Of a DNA stretch of 64,000 nucleotides, positions 61,753 to 64,000 are shown piece after piece (the first letter of the stretch is position 1; each line of letters starts with the position of its first letter). This DNA comes from Neocallimastix lanati (nom. inval.). Its lineage: Eukaryota; Neocallimastigomycota; Neocallimastigomycetes; Neocallimastigales; Neocallimastigaceae. Location of the stretch: contig JACVTC010000080.1 of NCBI GenBank assembly GCA_016946835.1, forward strand, positions 354,501 through 418,500. Direction: 5' to 3'. Under the pieces are notes generated by a model that was not told the DNA's origin, searched no databases, and was given only the letters and a program-made list of their open reading frames with translations. Position numbers and translations under genes: made by a program.

Positions 61753-61863
61753 ACAAGAACTGAAGAAACTTGTATTTTAATTGAAAATTATAAAAATATG
61801 GAGTCCAAGTTAATTGATAATGTAGGTCAAAAGATTGATACAACTAAATTATGTTTTAAATAA
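60429..61863 (+). pseudogene. Decayed MULE transposase with FLYWCH-like N-terminus
   Basis: From MEQNINIEISEANNRGKEQI in shifting frames come KYKYNLTLKKDNSKVYRCIE and NKCKIFIILKYKKDILKYES, then LHYNYLEKN: a FLYWCH-like zinc finger (aromatic start, C near RCIE, C near NKCK, terminal H). The MULE core follows: FKEIPDESYYYRTGK, IVFQSPF, IFVGETF-stop-MVPIFSY-stop-VFI (DGTF...P.FSYQVF in live relatives), YDFENVISN, and NKYCIKHYKRLL. The end reads FGKKKKKKKKKSTRTEETC, ILIENYKNMESKLIDN. The A tract at 61721-61748 lies inside the KKKK codons of the WKKKK motif. Many stops and shifts, and GETF in place of DGTF, show a dead copy. Such transposases move Mutator-like elements; inverted ends were not identified here. 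Confidence 0.65.

Positions 61864-64000
<2,137 letters not shown>

Overview
This is nuclear DNA from an extremely AT-rich eukaryote, almost certainly an anaerobic gut fungus (Neocallimastigomycota, the Piromyces/Neocallimastix/Anaeromyces group). The decisive evidence is a secreted protein (50715-52203) with a GH114 glycosidase-like domain followed by three tandem Cys-rich dockerins of the gut-fungal type (LGYPCC ... DEDG.WG.EN..WCGI). Supporting evidence is the long A/T homopolymer and (AAAT)n-type tracts between genes, short GT-AG introns, and class C receptor-like proteins with a bacterial-type solute-binding ectodomain. No rRNA, tRNA, CRISPR or bacterial operon is visible.

Layout. 1-5612 (minus): an 18-exon gene, running off the left edge, for a protein with five tandem MATH-type modules, each built from three exons with the same intron phases. 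5613-18767: a transposon graveyard. It holds a MITE, a copia-like LTR element with a broken gag, a deleted solo LTR, and a composite element containing a 1.39-kb near-perfect palindrome into which a 0.96-kb mini LTR element has inserted. 18768-21733 and 28039-30645 (plus): two paralogous receptors with a signal peptide, a solute-binding domain and a class C seven-helix domain. The first has an intron in helix 5 that the second lacks.

30646-50714 is gene-poor. It holds broken remnants (an LRR protein, a chitin-binding-like plus ricin-like protein, a Cys-rich secreted protein), a poly(A)-tailed insertion with a perfect 15-bp target duplication, and a family of about 385-bp solo LTRs with 4-bp target duplications. 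A second copy of the composite palindromic element lies at 44925-46755.

50715-55488: two GH114 genes in tail-to-tail orientation. One product should be carried on the cellulosome by dockerins; the other has a strongly basic Lys/Ser tail instead. 56736-63030: a small MITE; an island of different base texture carrying the C-terminal half of a large-serine-recombinase-like protein with one in-frame TGA; microsatellites; and a decayed MULE transposase with a FLYWCH-like N-terminus.

The genes do not form a pathway. Their common theme is the cell surface and outside of the fungus: sensing (receptors), polysaccharide attack (GH114), and decayed carbohydrate-binding or adhesion-like proteins. Exon joins were worked out by hand from GT-AG sites, frame continuity and internal repetition. 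No database search was run, so family names rest on recognised motifs.
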